64,000 nucleotides of DNA, from the NCBI RefSeq assembly GCF_900086595.1, contig NZ_LT575472.1, positions 2,429,685 through 2,493,684 of the forward strand. The letters run 5' to 3'. Both the position numbers and the translations under genes were made by a program. Source of the DNA: Clostridium nigeriense. GTDB lineage: Bacteria > Bacillota > Clostridia > Clostridiales > Clostridiaceae. Below are positions 31,194-39,612 of this stretch, piece after piece (position 1 is the first letter of the stretch; every line of letters starts with the position of its first letter). The notes beneath the pieces were generated by a model. That model made no database searches and was not told the DNA's origin. It saw nothing but the letters and a program-made list of their open reading frames with translations.

Positions 31194-31249
31194 CATTATC
31201 TTCTTATAAAGCTTCCTATTTAGGCACCAACTTTATAAATTGGATAATG
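31194..31249 (-). promoter_or_regulatory. Structured rpsB leader RNA (possible S2-responsive element)
   Basis: Nested pairing in the mRNA: CAUUAUC (31243-31249) with GAUAAUG (31194-31200); inside that UUAUAAAG (31231-31238) with CUUUAUAA (31204-31211); and an apical CCU-AAAU-AGG (31215-31224). Asymmetric internal loops separate the helices. It ends just before two SD-like sequences. S2 autoregulation is known in other bacteria; that this element binds S2 is inferred. Confidence 0.5.
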
Positions 31250-31270
31250 TGTGTATTTCTTACCTTTGTT

Positions 31271-31299
31271 AGTATAACATAACCTTATTATAGTAGCAA
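31271..31299 (-). promoter_or_regulatory. rpsB promoter P2 (proximal)
   Basis: -35 TTGCTA (31294-31299), 17-base spacer, -10 TATACT (31271-31276). Confidence 0.5.
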
Positions 31300-31315
31300 C
31301 ATTTTTTTCATTCAA
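31287..31315 (-). promoter_or_regulatory. rpsB promoter P1 (distal)
   Basis: -35 TTGAAT (31310-31315), 17-base spacer, perfect -10 TATAAT (31287-31292). It overlaps P2, forming a tandem pair 16 bases apart. Confidence 0.75.
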
Positions 31316-31346
31316 ATATTAATAAATACTTAAATTCCTTATTAAT

Positions 31347-31385
31347 ATAAAAACGCTAAATTACAGAAGTAATTTAACGTTTTTA
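31347..31385 (-). terminator. Rho-independent terminator after codY
   Basis: Long stem ACGTTAAATTAC with GTAATTTAGCGT around TTCT, followed by TTTTTATATT on the minus strand. Confidence 0.85.
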
Positions 31386-31392
31386 GTTTATG

Positions 31393-32169
31393 TTAATTAA
31401 TCTTTTTTAATTCATCAAGTAGTTTTTCATTTAATATTTTAATATGTGTTCCCTTCATTCCAAGAGATCTTGACTCTATTACTCCAGCACTTTCAAATTT
31501 TCTCAAAGCATTAACTATTACACTTCTAGTAATTCCCACTTTATCTGCAATTTTTGAAGCAACTAATAATCCCTCATTGCCCTCTAACTCTCCAAAAATA
31601 TGTTCAACAGCTTCAAGTTCAGAATAAGATAATGTACCAATTGCTAATTGTACTACTGCTTTCTTTCTTGCTTCTTCTTCAATTTCAACTTGCTTAGCTC
31701 TTAATATTTCTAATCCAACTATAGTTGCACTATATTCAGCAAGAACTAAATCATCATCAGTAAAGTTTTCTCCAAATCTTGCAAGTATTAATGTACCTAA
31801 TCTCTCTCTATTACCTATTATAGGAACAATAGTAGTTATTTTATTTTCCATTATGCAATTTCCTTCATCTTCGAAAACACATAATCCTTCATTTGATAAA
31901 TTAGCTACAGTTTCATGAATATTTAATAGATTTTCATTATAATCCTTTGGAAATCTTTTTTCATCAACAACTTGTTTTTTCATAACATCACATTCAAAAC
32001 TCTTTGAAAATGCATATCCAAGTACTTTACCTTTTCTACTTGTTACATATACATTACATGATAAAACATCACTTAATAAATCGCATATATCTTCAAAAGC
32101 TACTGGGTCCGTTCCTGATTTTTGTAATATCTTATTTAACATTCTTGTTTTATTTAATAATGTTGACAT
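31393..32169 (-). CDS. codY: GTP-sensing transcriptional pleiotropic regulator CodY
   Basis: Represses or activates nutrient-limitation genes in response to branched-chain amino acids and GTP. 258 residues: N-terminal GAF ligand domain (to about 155) and a C-terminal winged helix-turn-helix with [21 protein letters not shown] CodY-box match lies in its own leader (32199-32213). It lies downstream of topA with its own promoter and terminator; in Bacillus it lies with codV-clpQY, which are absent here. Confidence 0.97.
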   Translation of the reverse strand: MSTLLNKTRMLNKILQKSGTDPVAFEDICDLLSDVLSCNVYVTSRKGKVLGYAFSKSFECDVMKKQVVDEKRFPKDYNENLLNIHETVANLSNEGLCVFEDEGNCIMENKITTIVPIIGNRERLGTLILARFGENFTDDDLVLAEYSATIVGLEILRAKQVEIEEEARKKAVVQLAIGTLSYSELEAVEHIFGELEGNEGLLVASKIADKVGITRSVIVNALRKFESAGVIESRSLGMKGTHIKILNEKLLDELKKIN

Positions 32170-32198
32170 TCAACCTTCCTCCTATGAATAAACCGTTA

Positions 32199-32213
32199 AA
32201 TTTTTAGAAAATT
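32199..32213 (-). promoter_or_regulatory. CodY box upstream of codY
   Basis: AATTTTCTAAAAATT, one mismatch from the consensus AATTTTCWGAAAATT. It lies between the predicted transcription start and the codY ATG, a position suited to roadblock autorepression. The consensus is established knowledge; binding is inferred. Confidence 0.6.
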
Positions 32214-32256
32214 TGAAATTATATAAATTTTCCAAAAACATACTCATTACTTATTA

Positions 32257-32285
32257 AGTCTATCATAGGAAGTTTTTATTTTCAA
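32257..32285 (-). promoter_or_regulatory. Candidate codY promoter
   Basis: -35 TTGAAA (32280-32285), 17-base spacer, -10 TAGACT (32257-32262), giving a leader of about 80 bases. Confidence 0.5.
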
Positions 32286-32367
32286 CAAATTTCTTAGTAT
32301 TTTCGACATTACTCTTGAAAATTTATATATTTTAACAGTTTATTAATCTGTAATCAGTTTCTTTTTT

Positions 32368-34458
32368 TTATTCTTCATTGTTTTCCTTAGTTATATTAAC
32401 AATTTTGTTACAATTGCTATCAGAACATTGAGCATAGTTACCTTTTGTTTTACTATACTTTAAAACCATATAAGCTCCACATTCAGGACATTTTTCCTTT
32501 AGTGGTTCATTCCAACTTACAAAATCACAACTTGGATAGTTAGCACAGCCAAAAAACTTTTTACCCTTTTTACTCTTTTTAGCTAGGATTTTCCCTCCAC
32601 ACTTCGGGCAAGGTGCATCTATTTCTTCAACAATAGGTTTAGCATTTTTACAATCTGGATATCCTGGACAAGCTAAAAATTTTCCATATCTTCCGTGCTT
32701 AATAACCATCATTCTTCCACATTTATCACAAGGTACATCACTTACTTCATCCTCTATTACAACCTTAGATATTTCTTTTTCTGCTTTTTCTAAAGCATTT
32801 TTTAATGGAGCGAAGAATTCTCCAACTACCTTTCTCCATTCTTCTTGCCCTTCTTCAATATGGTCTAAGTTTTTTTCCATATCAGCTGTAAATTCAACAT
32901 CTACAATTTGTTCAAAATACTCACTCATTATATTATTAACAATAAACCCTAGTTCCGTAGGTAGTAAGTTTTTCTTTTCTCTATTTACATAATCCCTACT
33001 TAATAATACTGATATAGTTGGAACATAGGTACTTGGTCTTCCTATCCCCTTTTCTTCTAGTAGCTTAACAAAGGACGCTTCTGTATATCTTGCAGGTGGT
33101 TGAGTAAAGTGTTGTTTTCCTTCTATATTAACTTTACTTAGTTCATCATTTTCTTCTAAGTTTGGTAATGAAACATCTTCACTATCCTCTTCTGTTAGAT
33201 ATTCATAAATCTTCATAAATCCATCAAACTTTATAGTTGAGCCACTTGCTTTAAACTTGTAATCTCCATTCATTATCTCAATACTATTAGTATTTAATTC
33301 ACATGAAGCCATTTGACTTGCCATAAATCTATTCCAAATTAACGAATACAGTTTATACTGTTCTGATGTCAAGGATTTTTTTGCTATTTCTGGTGTTATT
33401 TCTATAATTGATGGTCTAATAGCTTCGTGAGCATCTTGAATATTTTTCTTTCCTTTATATACTCTTGCCTTACTTGGAACATATTCATTTCCAAAATTAG
33501 AATTTATAAATTCTAAAGCCTTACCTTGAGCTTCATCAGAAATTCTAACAGAATCAGTTCTCATATAAGTAATTAAACCAACTGTACCATATCCCTTTAC
33601 TTCTACTCCTTCATATAGAACTTGAGCTATAGACATTGTTCTCTTTGTCATAAAATTTAATTTTTTCGAAGCTTCTTGCTGTAAAGTACTAGTTGTAAAA
33701 GGTGGAAGTGGATTTTTAGTTTTAGTTCCTTTTTTAACCTTTGAGACTATAAATTTATTATTTTTTAATTTTTCAATAATTTCATTACTTTCTTCTTTAG
33801 TACTTATTTCAATCTTTTTACCCTTATATTGAGTTAATTTAATAGGGAATTTTTTTCTATCTTTAGTTGCTATACAATCAACAGTCCAATATTCTTTTGG
33901 TATAAACTTTTTAATTTCTTCTTCTCTATCACAAATAAGCTTTAATGCTGCTGATTGTACTCTACCGGCACTTAATCCCCACTTAACATTTTTCCATAAA
34001 ATTGGACTTATTTCATATCCCACTAATCTATCTAAAATTCTTCTTGCTTGTTGTGCATCTACTAAATTATTATTAATTTGTCTAGCTTCTTTAATAGAAG
34101 CTTTTACAGCTGTTTTTGTTATTTCATTAAATACTATTCTGCATTTTTTATCTTCTGGTATATTTAAAATATTTGCTAAATGCCATGATATAGCTTCCCC
34201 TTCACGATCAGGGTCCGTTGCTAGGTATACTTTATCAGCTTTTTTAGCTGCTTTTTTTAGCTTAGCAATTAAATCCCCTTTTCCCCTAATAGTTATATAT
34301 TTTGGATTAAAATTATCCTCTATATCTACCCCTAGCTTGCTTTTTGGCAAGTCTCTTACGTGTCCCATAGATGCCTCAACTGTATAATTTTTACCAAGAT
34401 ACTTTCCTATAGTCTTAGCCTTTGCAGGCGATTCCACTATTACAAGATTTTGTCCCAT
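32368..34458 (-). CDS. topA: DNA topoisomerase I
   Basis: Relaxes negative supercoils by single-strand passage. 696 residues: TOPRIM domain (VIVESPAKAKTIGKYLG, DPDREGEAI), the catalytic tyrosine in GLITYMRTDSVRI, and three C-terminal Cys4 zinc ribbons starting at about residue 575 (CDKCG, CPKCG, CPECG). It follows dprA by 43 bases. Its translation start has an odd arrangement with a hairpin between two possible SDs (see 34459-34495). No clear terminator is seen after the stop. Confidence 0.97.
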   Translation of the reverse strand: MGQNLVIVESPAKAKTIGKYLGKNYTVEASMGHVRDLPKSKLGVDIEDNFNPKYITIRGKGDLIAKLKKAAKKADKVYLATDPDREGEAISWHLANILNIPEDKKCRIVFNEITKTAVKASIKEARQINNNLVDAQQARRILDRLVGYEISPILWKNVKWGLSAGRVQSAALKLICDREEEIKKFIPKEYWTVDCIATKDRKKFPIKLTQYKGKKIEISTKEESNEIIEKLKNNKFIVSKVKKGTKTKNPLPPFTTSTLQQEASKKLNFMTKRTMSIAQVLYEGVEVKGYGTVGLITYMRTDSVRISDEAQGKALEFINSNFGNEYVPSKARVYKGKKNIQDAHEAIRPSIIEITPEIAKKSLTSEQYKLYSLIWNRFMASQMASCELNTNSIEIMNGDYKFKASGSTIKFDGFMKIYEYLTEEDSEDVSLPNLEENDELSKVNIEGKQHFTQPPARYTEASFVKLLEEKGIGRPSTYVPTISVLLSRDYVNREKKNLLPTELGFIVNNIMSEYFEQIVDVEFTADMEKNLDHIEEGQEEWRKVVGEFFAPLKNALEKAEKEISKVVIEDEVSDVPCDKCGRMMVIKHGRYGKFLACPGYPDCKNAKPIVEEIDAPCPKCGGKILAKKSKKGKKFFGCANYPSCDFVSWNEPLKEKCPECGAYMVLKYSKTKGNYAQCSDSNCNKIVNITKENNEE

Positions 34459-34495
34459 ATATAAAACTCCATTTTTCTTTTGGAGTTACACCCCC
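34459..34495 (-). promoter_or_regulatory. topA start region: distal SD, hairpin, proximal SD
   Basis: GGGGGTG (34489-34495) is followed by AACTCCA (34481-34487) that pairs with TGGAGTT (34465-34471) around a 9-base loop, then TTATAT and the ATG. The proximal SD GGAG is inside the stem. If the hairpin forms, the distal SD sits about 7 bases from the ATG, the usual spacing; if it melts, the proximal GGAG is free. Sequence features are seen; the switch is inferred. Confidence 0.5.
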
Positions 34496-34501
34496 TTTAA
34501 T

Positions 34502-35542
34502 TCATATTGATTTAGCATAATAATTGCCCGGAAGGCAAATAATTTCATTTCTATTTTGCATTTCAAATAATAACTCAAACAATACCTTTCTGTCAACATT
34601 TACAGTTGTTAATATATCATCTAAATGTTTTGGTTCACTATTTATAACTTGTAATAATACAGTTTTATAACTATTTTTATCTGATTTCATAACATTTTCT
34701 TTTTTTATTCCAAAAAAATCATATAAATCTTCAATTTCTGTAAAAGGTTTTGCTCCATCCCTTATTAATTTATTGCAACCCTCACTATTTCCATTAATGA
34801 CAGGACCAGGTATCGCCATTATATCGCGTCCAATTTGTAATGCATAATTTACTGTAATCAAACTTCCACTTTTATTTGTTGCTTCTATTATAATTAACCT
34901 CTTACTTATTCCACTAATTATTCTATTCCGTCTAGGAAAATTATAGGCCATTGGAGGAGTTTTAGGTAAATATTCCGATATTATTAATCCATCTTTTTTT
35001 ATTATTTCCTCATATAAAAACTTATTATTCTTAGGATATACTATATCTATACCACAACCTAAAACACCTATAGTTTTCCCCTTATAATTTATAGCGCTTT
35101 TATGAGCTATAGAATCTATTCCAGCTGCTAATCCACTAACTACTGTTATATTGTTTTCACTTAATTCCCTACCTATAATTTTAGCAACTTCAGCACCATA
35201 ATTAGTACATTTTCTCGCTCCTATTACTGCAGCAAGTTCACCTTTTAATAATTCTAAATTTCCTTTATAAAATAATACATAAGGAGGATCATCAACGTGG
35301 TTTAAATCATTTGGATATTCTTTATAATTAATAGTAATATATCCTATTCCATTATTTTTTATATAATTTTTAAAATTATTTATTTTATCATCTGTTACTT
35401 CATTTATATCTATATTACTAAATTCTTTTATATTCCTTTTATTTTTTCTTATATTTTCTTCATCTTTATATTTCTTAATTAAATTAACTTTCTTTTCATT
35501 AGATATTTTTATTAAAATAAACCATAATTCATCATTTCTCAT
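34502..35542 (-). CDS. dprA: DNA processing protein DprA
   Basis: Loads RecA on single-stranded DNA taken up during transformation; also kept in genomes not known to be competent. 346 residues: N-terminal SAM-like region, Rossmann core with VVSGLAAGIDSIAHKSAI and GCGIDIVYPKNN, then a C-terminal winged-helix (DML1-like) domain. It forms a pair with comM 11 bases upstream. SD GGAGG is 6 bases before the ATG. Confidence 0.94.
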   Translation of the reverse strand: MRNDELWFILIKISNEKKVNLIKKYKDEENIRKNKRNIKEFSNIDINEVTDDKINNFKNYIKNNGIGYITINYKEYPNDLNHVDDPPYVLFYKGNLELLKGELAAVIGARKCTNYGAEVAKIIGRELSENNITVVSGLAAGIDSIAHKSAINYKGKTIGVLGCGIDIVYPKNNKFLYEEIIKKDGLIISEYLPKTPPMAYNFPRRNRIISGISKRLIIIEATNKSGSLITVNYALQIGRDIMAIPGPVINGNSEGCNKLIRDGAKPFTEIEDLYDFFGIKKENVMKSDKNSYKTVLLQVINSEPKHLDDILTTVNVDRKVLFELLFEMQNRNEIICLPGNYYAKSI

Positions 35543-35553
35543 AGAATTACCTC

Positions 35554-37077
35554 CTATATAATTTCACCTTCAATATTTTTTCTATATCCTAAAGCTTCAA
35601 ATATATGATAATCACATATCATATCACTGTTATCTAAATCTGCTATTGTACGAGAAATTTTGAGAATTTTATCATAACCTCTCATACTTAAATCAAATTT
35701 TTCATAATAACTAGCCAATAAACTTTTTGCTGAAGTTGATATATTAAACAAAGCATCTATATCTTTTCTCTTAACCTCGGAATTATAGTTATACTTAGTT
35801 TCTTTAAATCTTTTTTGTTGTATTTTCCTTGCTTTAATAACATTTTCTCTCATTTTATCTGAATTTAAATTATCTGATTTTTTGCTTATATCTTCATATT
35901 TTAATTTTGGTACATAATTTAACAAATCCATTCTATCTAATAAAGCTCTAGAAAGCCTTCCCATGTATCTTTTTCTTTCCACCTCACTGCAAGTACATTT
36001 GTTATCACCAAAAGCACCCAAATACATGCCACATGGACAAGGATTACATGCAGTTATTAACAAAAAATTACAAGGAAGTTTATATGTCCCATTTAATCTA
36101 TTTATATTTATTATTTTTTCTTCTAGTGGTTCTCTTAATACCTCTAGAACTTCCTTTTTAAACTCTAAGATTTCATCTAGAAATAATACTCCATTATGAG
36201 CTAAAGTTATTTCTCCAGCCTTAACTTCTTTTCCGCCTCCAACTAGCGCAGTTTTTGTTATTGTATTATGAGGAGATCTAAATGGTCTCATAATTTCTTC
36301 TTCTCCTTTAAATAATCCTGAAGCACTATATATTTTAGCTATTTCCATTACCTCTTTATAACTTAATGGTGGCATAATAGAAGGCATTGCTTTAGCAAGC
36401 ATTGTTTTTCCTGATCCAGGAGTTCCATATAAAAGCACATTATGTCTCCCTGCCGCTGAAATTTCCATAGCTCTCTTGGAAGTTCTTTGTCCTACTATTT
36501 CTCCATAATCAAAAATAAATTCTTTATTTTCTTTTTCTTCTTCATCAAATATATATGGTAATAAATCCTTATTTTCAATGAAAGATATAACTTCTTTTAA
36601 ATTATTAAAAGGATAGAAGTTTCCTAAATTAAAATATCTAAGTTCTTTTAAATTATTCAATGGGAATATAAAATTATTCTTTTTTCTATTATCTCCTTCA
36701 AAAATAATAGGTAATATTCCTTTTATCTCTTTTAAGCTTCCAGCTAAGGAAAGTTCGCCAAATATAATAAATTCTTTTAACTGTACTTGTTCTATTTGAT
36801 TAGACTTCATAAGAATTCCTAATGCTATAGGCAAATCAAGTAATGAACCTATTTTCTTTATATCAGCCGGAGCTAAATTAATTGTAATTCTTCCTAACGG
36901 AAATTCATATCCGCTATTTACAATGGCGGATCTTACTCTTTCTTTTGATTCCTTTATAGATGCATCTGGAAGGCCTACTATACTAAAGCTTGGCATCCCC
37001 TTGTTAATATCTACCTCAACACTTACAAGCATTCCATCTAAACCATTATGTGTTGCACTTATAATTTCTACTGACAA
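35554..37077 (-). CDS. comM: YifB/ComM family Mg-chelatase-like AAA+ helicase
   Basis: Homologue of ComM, a hexameric branch-migration helicase in natural transformation. 507 residues: N-terminal Lon-like (S5-fold) domain to about 170, AAA+ core with Walker A GTPGSGKTMLAKAMP and Walker B GVLFLDEILEF, a CNPCPCGMYLG cysteine segment and a C-terminal Mg-chelatase lid. I chose the TTG at 37075-37077, 6 bases after AGGTG; the GTG 9 bases earlier is part of the SD. Next to dprA, suggesting a shared DNA-uptake or repair role. Confidence 0.9.
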   Translation of the reverse strand: MSVEIISATHNGLDGMLVSVEVDINKGMPSFSIVGLPDASIKESKERVRSAIVNSGYEFPLGRITINLAPADIKKIGSLLDLPIALGILMKSNQIEQVQLKEFIIFGELSLAGSLKEIKGILPIIFEGDNRKKNNFIFPLNNLKELRYFNLGNFYPFNNLKEVISFIENKDLLPYIFDEEEKENKEFIFDYGEIVGQRTSKRAMEISAAGRHNVLLYGTPGSGKTMLAKAMPSIMPPLSYKEVMEIAKIYSASGLFKGEEEIMRPFRSPHNTITKTALVGGGKEVKAGEITLAHNGVLFLDEILEFKKEVLEVLREPLEEKIININRLNGTYKLPCNFLLITACNPCPCGMYLGAFGDNKCTCSEVERKRYMGRLSRALLDRMDLLNYVPKLKYEDISKKSDNLNSDKMRENVIKARKIQQKRFKETKYNYNSEVKRKDIDALFNISTSAKSLLASYYEKFDLSMRGYDKILKISRTIADLDNSDMICDYHIFEALGYRKNIEGEII

Positions 37078-37182
37078 ATCACTCACCTCTTTAAAGATTA
37101 TTGACCATAAGAATTATTTATTAATCATTAACTTGGTGAATTTTTTATATTATTACAGTCAATATTTAAAAGGGGTGATTTT

Positions 37183-37554
37183 ATGAAAAAATATAATAAA
37201 GATATTGGCGACTATGGAGAAAATTTAGCCTTAGATTATTTAAATAGAAATGATTATGATATTCTTTATAAAAATTTTAGAATTAGAAATGGTGAAATAG
37301 ATATAATATGTAAGTTTAAAGATATTATAGTTTTTATAGAAGTAAAAAGTAGGTATAGCTACAATTTTGGATTTCCAAGCGAAGCTGTTACCTACTTAAA
37401 ACAAAAACAAATAATTAATATATCTAAATATTTTTTACTTAAAAACAAATTATTTAATTATAATTGTAGATTTGATGTAATAGAAGTTTATTTTAATAAA
37501 AATAACAATTTATATAATATAAATCATATAAAAGATGCATTTAGATTATATTAA
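37183..37554 (+). CDS. YraN family (UPF0102) endonuclease-like protein
   Basis: 123-residue protein with the restriction-endonuclease-like fold of UPF0102. The PD-(D/E)xK-type residues are in NGEIDIICKFKDIIVFIEVKSR. Biochemical role unknown; the family often lies next to rnhB and comM/dprA, as here. It is the only plus-strand gene in the first 55 kb, divergent from comM and convergent with rnhB, which begins 4 bases beyond its stop. SD GGGGTGA is 5 bases before the ATG. Confidence 0.88.
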   Translation: MKKYNKDIGDYGENLALDYLNRNDYDILYKNFRIRNGEIDIICKFKDIIVFIEVKSRYSYNFGFPSEAVTYLKQKQIINISKYFLLKNKLFNYNCRFDVIEVYFNKNNNLYNINHIKDAFRLY

Positions 37555-37558
37555 ATCC

Positions 37559-38371
37559 TTACAGTATATTTTTTAAAAAAGACATTCTATGTATTTTACA
37601 TGGTCCAAACTCTTTTAATCCTTCTATATGCTTAGTTGTACCATAACCGGCATTTTCTTCAAAAGAATAATAAGGATATTCTTTTGAATACTCTTTCATT
37701 AAGTTATCTCTGTAAACTTTCGCCAAAATAGAAGCTGCAGCTATAGATGCGGATTTTGCATCACCTTTAATAACAGATTTATTTTCTATATCTATCCCCT
37801 TAACTAAGTATCCATCTGATAAAACCAAATCAGGTTTTATTGACATAGAAGTACATGCTTCTAAAAATATATTATTATTGCAGAAGGCTATCCCCTTCTC
37901 ATCAATTTCATCATTTGATTTTTCTGCTATATAGTATGCTAATGCCTTATTCTTAATCTCTTTTGCAAGCTCTTCTCTTTTCTTTTCAGATAGTTTTTTT
38001 GAATCATTAAGCCAAAGAATAAGTTCATCCTCTAATACATTTAAGTCTAAAATAACTGCGCAGGCTACAATAGGTCCAGCTAAAGGTCCACGTCCAACCT
38101 CATCTACACCTGCTACATATGTATAATTTCCAAATCCCTTGTCGAAATTATACATTTTTTTTACCCTATCACTTTCACTCTTTATTTTTTCTCTTTCTTT
38201 TTCAATTTTTGCACTTAAGGCTTTAACATTTTTTCTATTATCTAAAGCCAGTTTATCAATTAAATATACAAGTTCTGCATTATTTCTTTCTTCTTTTATA
38301 TTTATTTTATCTACATAACTCTTTATATCCTTATAACTTAAAGCTTCAATGTTCATTTTTAATAATTCCAT
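37559..38371 (-). CDS. rnhB: Ribonuclease HII
   Basis: Removes ribonucleotides from DNA. 270 residues: a charged N-terminal extension of about 80 residues, then the catalytic domain starting at VAGVDEVGRGPLAGPIV (first Asp-Glu pair), with LNDSKKLSEKKREEL and a later Asp in VLSDGYL. I start at the ATG at 38369-38371, one base after the rbgA stop, with the SD GAGGGA in the end of rbgA. The family minimum is about 200 residues, so the extension is real but common in Clostridium. Confidence 0.95.
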   Translation of the reverse strand: MELLKMNIEALSYKDIKSYVDKINIKEERNNAELVYLIDKLALDNRKNVKALSAKIEKEREKIKSESDRVKKMYNFDKGFGNYTYVAGVDEVGRGPLAGPIVACAVILDLNVLEDELILWLNDSKKLSEKKREELAKEIKNKALAYYIAEKSNDEIDEKGIAFCNNNIFLEACTSMSIKPDLVLSDGYLVKGIDIENKSVIKGDAKSASIAAASILAKVYRDNLMKEYSKEYPYYSFEENAGYGTTKHIEGLKEFGPCKIHRMSFLKNIL

Positions 38372-38372
38372 A

Positions 38373-39236
38373 CTATCCCTCAATTTCTTCATTTGGATGC
38401 TCTAATGAAATGTTTCCTATCTTTCCACCTCTAAATTCATCTAATAAAATTACAGCTATTCTGTTATAATCTATTTCTCCACCCTTAACTAAACAGCCTC
38501 TTTTTCTTGCAATATTATTTAATGTTTCTAATGGATCCTCATTAACATCATCTATTTTATATCTTTCTATAAGATTACTTTTATAATGTTCTTGTAATCT
38601 TTTAACTAAATTAAAAGATAATTCTTCAATATCCATTATCTCGTCCTTTATAGCTCCTGTAAAAGCTAAATTAAGAGCTGTATTATCATCTTCAAACTTA
38701 GGCCATAAAACCCCTGGAGTATCAAGCATCTCAATATCCATTTTAGTTTTTATCCATTGCTTACTCTTGGTAACTCCTGGTCTATCCCCTGTTTTTGCTA
38801 TATTATTTTTTGCCATTTTATTTATAAATGTAGATTTTCCAACGTTAGGTATTCCAACTACCATAACTCTCATTTGAATTTTCACTAATCCTTTAGCTTT
38901 TAATCTATCATGCTTTTCCTTTAGCAATGCATCTAATGTTGGCTTTATTTGATTTAGACCTTTACCCGTTAAACAATTCACTTCTAAAACCCTAACATTT
39001 TCAGAAGATAAATGATTAATCCACATTTTTGTTACTCTATTTTCTGATAAATCACTTTTGTTTAAAAGTATTATTCTAGGCTTTCCTTCACAAAGTTTAT
39101 CTATATCAGGATTAGCAGAACTTCTTGGAATTCTTGCGTCTCTAATTTCTATTACTGCATCTACTAATTTTAAATTTTCTTTAATTTCCCTTTGAGTTTT
39201 TTTCATATGCCCTGGAAACCAATTTATTTTACCCAT
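38373..39236 (-). CDS. rbgA: Ribosome biogenesis GTPase RbgA (YlqF)
   Basis: Late 50S assembly GTPase with circularly permuted motifs: G4 LLNKSDL near residue 55, G1 GIPNVGKST near 125, G3 DTPGV near 170, followed by a C-terminal helical RNA-binding domain. 287 residues from the ATG at 39234-39236, 8 bases after GGAGG; the ATG 15 bases upstream is part of the SD. N-terminal NWFPGHMKKT is typical. In many Firmicutes lepB lies between rplS and rbgA; it is missing here. Confidence 0.95.
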   Translation of the reverse strand: MGKINWFPGHMKKTQREIKENLKLVDAVIEIRDARIPRSSANPDIDKLCEGKPRIILLNKSDLSENRVTKMWINHLSSENVRVLEVNCLTGKGLNQIKPTLDALLKEKHDRLKAKGLVKIQMRVMVVGIPNVGKSTFINKMAKNNIAKTGDRPGVTKSKQWIKTKMDIEMLDTPGVLWPKFEDDNTALNLAFTGAIKDEIMDIEELSFNLVKRLQEHYKSNLIERYKIDDVNEDPLETLNNIARKRGCLVKGGEIDYNRIAVILLDEFRGGKIGNISLEHPNEEIEG

Positions 39237-39424
39237 TTCTATTTCCTCCATATCAAATATTTATTATAATATCTAAAATTTCACTATATAAATCTTACTC
39301 TTATCTATATATGTTTTACTGTTTACAGATAAAAATCTATATTATTTCTTTATTTATTTATACTTATATTGTTAAAGGCTACAATTATCATCAATTTGTT
39401 ACTATTTATAGTTTTCAAAATAAT

Positions 39425-39494
39425 AAAAAAATATGCTACATAAGTTTGATTATTCCGTGGCCTTAGCTCCAAGTCATAACAATCTTATATAGCA
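39425..39494 (-). ncRNA. Candidate small RNA between rplS and rbgA
   Basis: Outer stem of 11 pairs, UGCUAUAUAAG (39484-39494) with CUUAUGUAGCA (39434-39444), one U-G pair; a CAAA bulge; an inner stem AUUGUU/AAUAAU; and a 23-base apical region that is clearly richer in G and C than its surroundings. A run of T (39425-39431) follows the stem. A possible -10 TATACT lies just upstream. I do not recognise a known riboswitch or RNA family. Confidence 0.45.
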
Positions 39495-39569
39495 CACTTA
39501 AAAGCTAAAGGAAAGAAAGTATAAAACGTAATGATAAGAGTAAATTTTTATACTTTCCTTTTCATTAAA

Positions 39570-39596
39570 GAAAAAGGGACTTAAAAAAGTCCCTTA
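39570..39596 (-). terminator. Rho-independent terminator after rplS
   Basis: AAGGGACTT-TTTT-AAGTCCCTT followed by TTTCTTT on the minus strand. Confidence 0.85.
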
Positions 39597-39612
39597 CTTA
39601 ATCATTAGATCA

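Larger units (their letters stand above)
39237..39612 (-). other. 376-base gap between rplS and rbgA
   Basis: No plausible protein gene. Reading from rplS it holds the rplS terminator, a perfect 12-base inverted repeat (GAAAGTATAAAA and its complement), a 61-base hairpin with a T-run (candidate small RNA), and about 180 bases of AT-rich sequence before rbgA that includes a possible promoter TTGTAG-16-TATAAA. Confidence 0.7.

Noticed and set aside
39433..39492. 19-codon plus-strand reading frame exactly spanning the candidate small RNA hairpin
   Set aside because: No SD before its ATG, and the sequence is better explained by the base-paired stem; coincidence of stop and stem.
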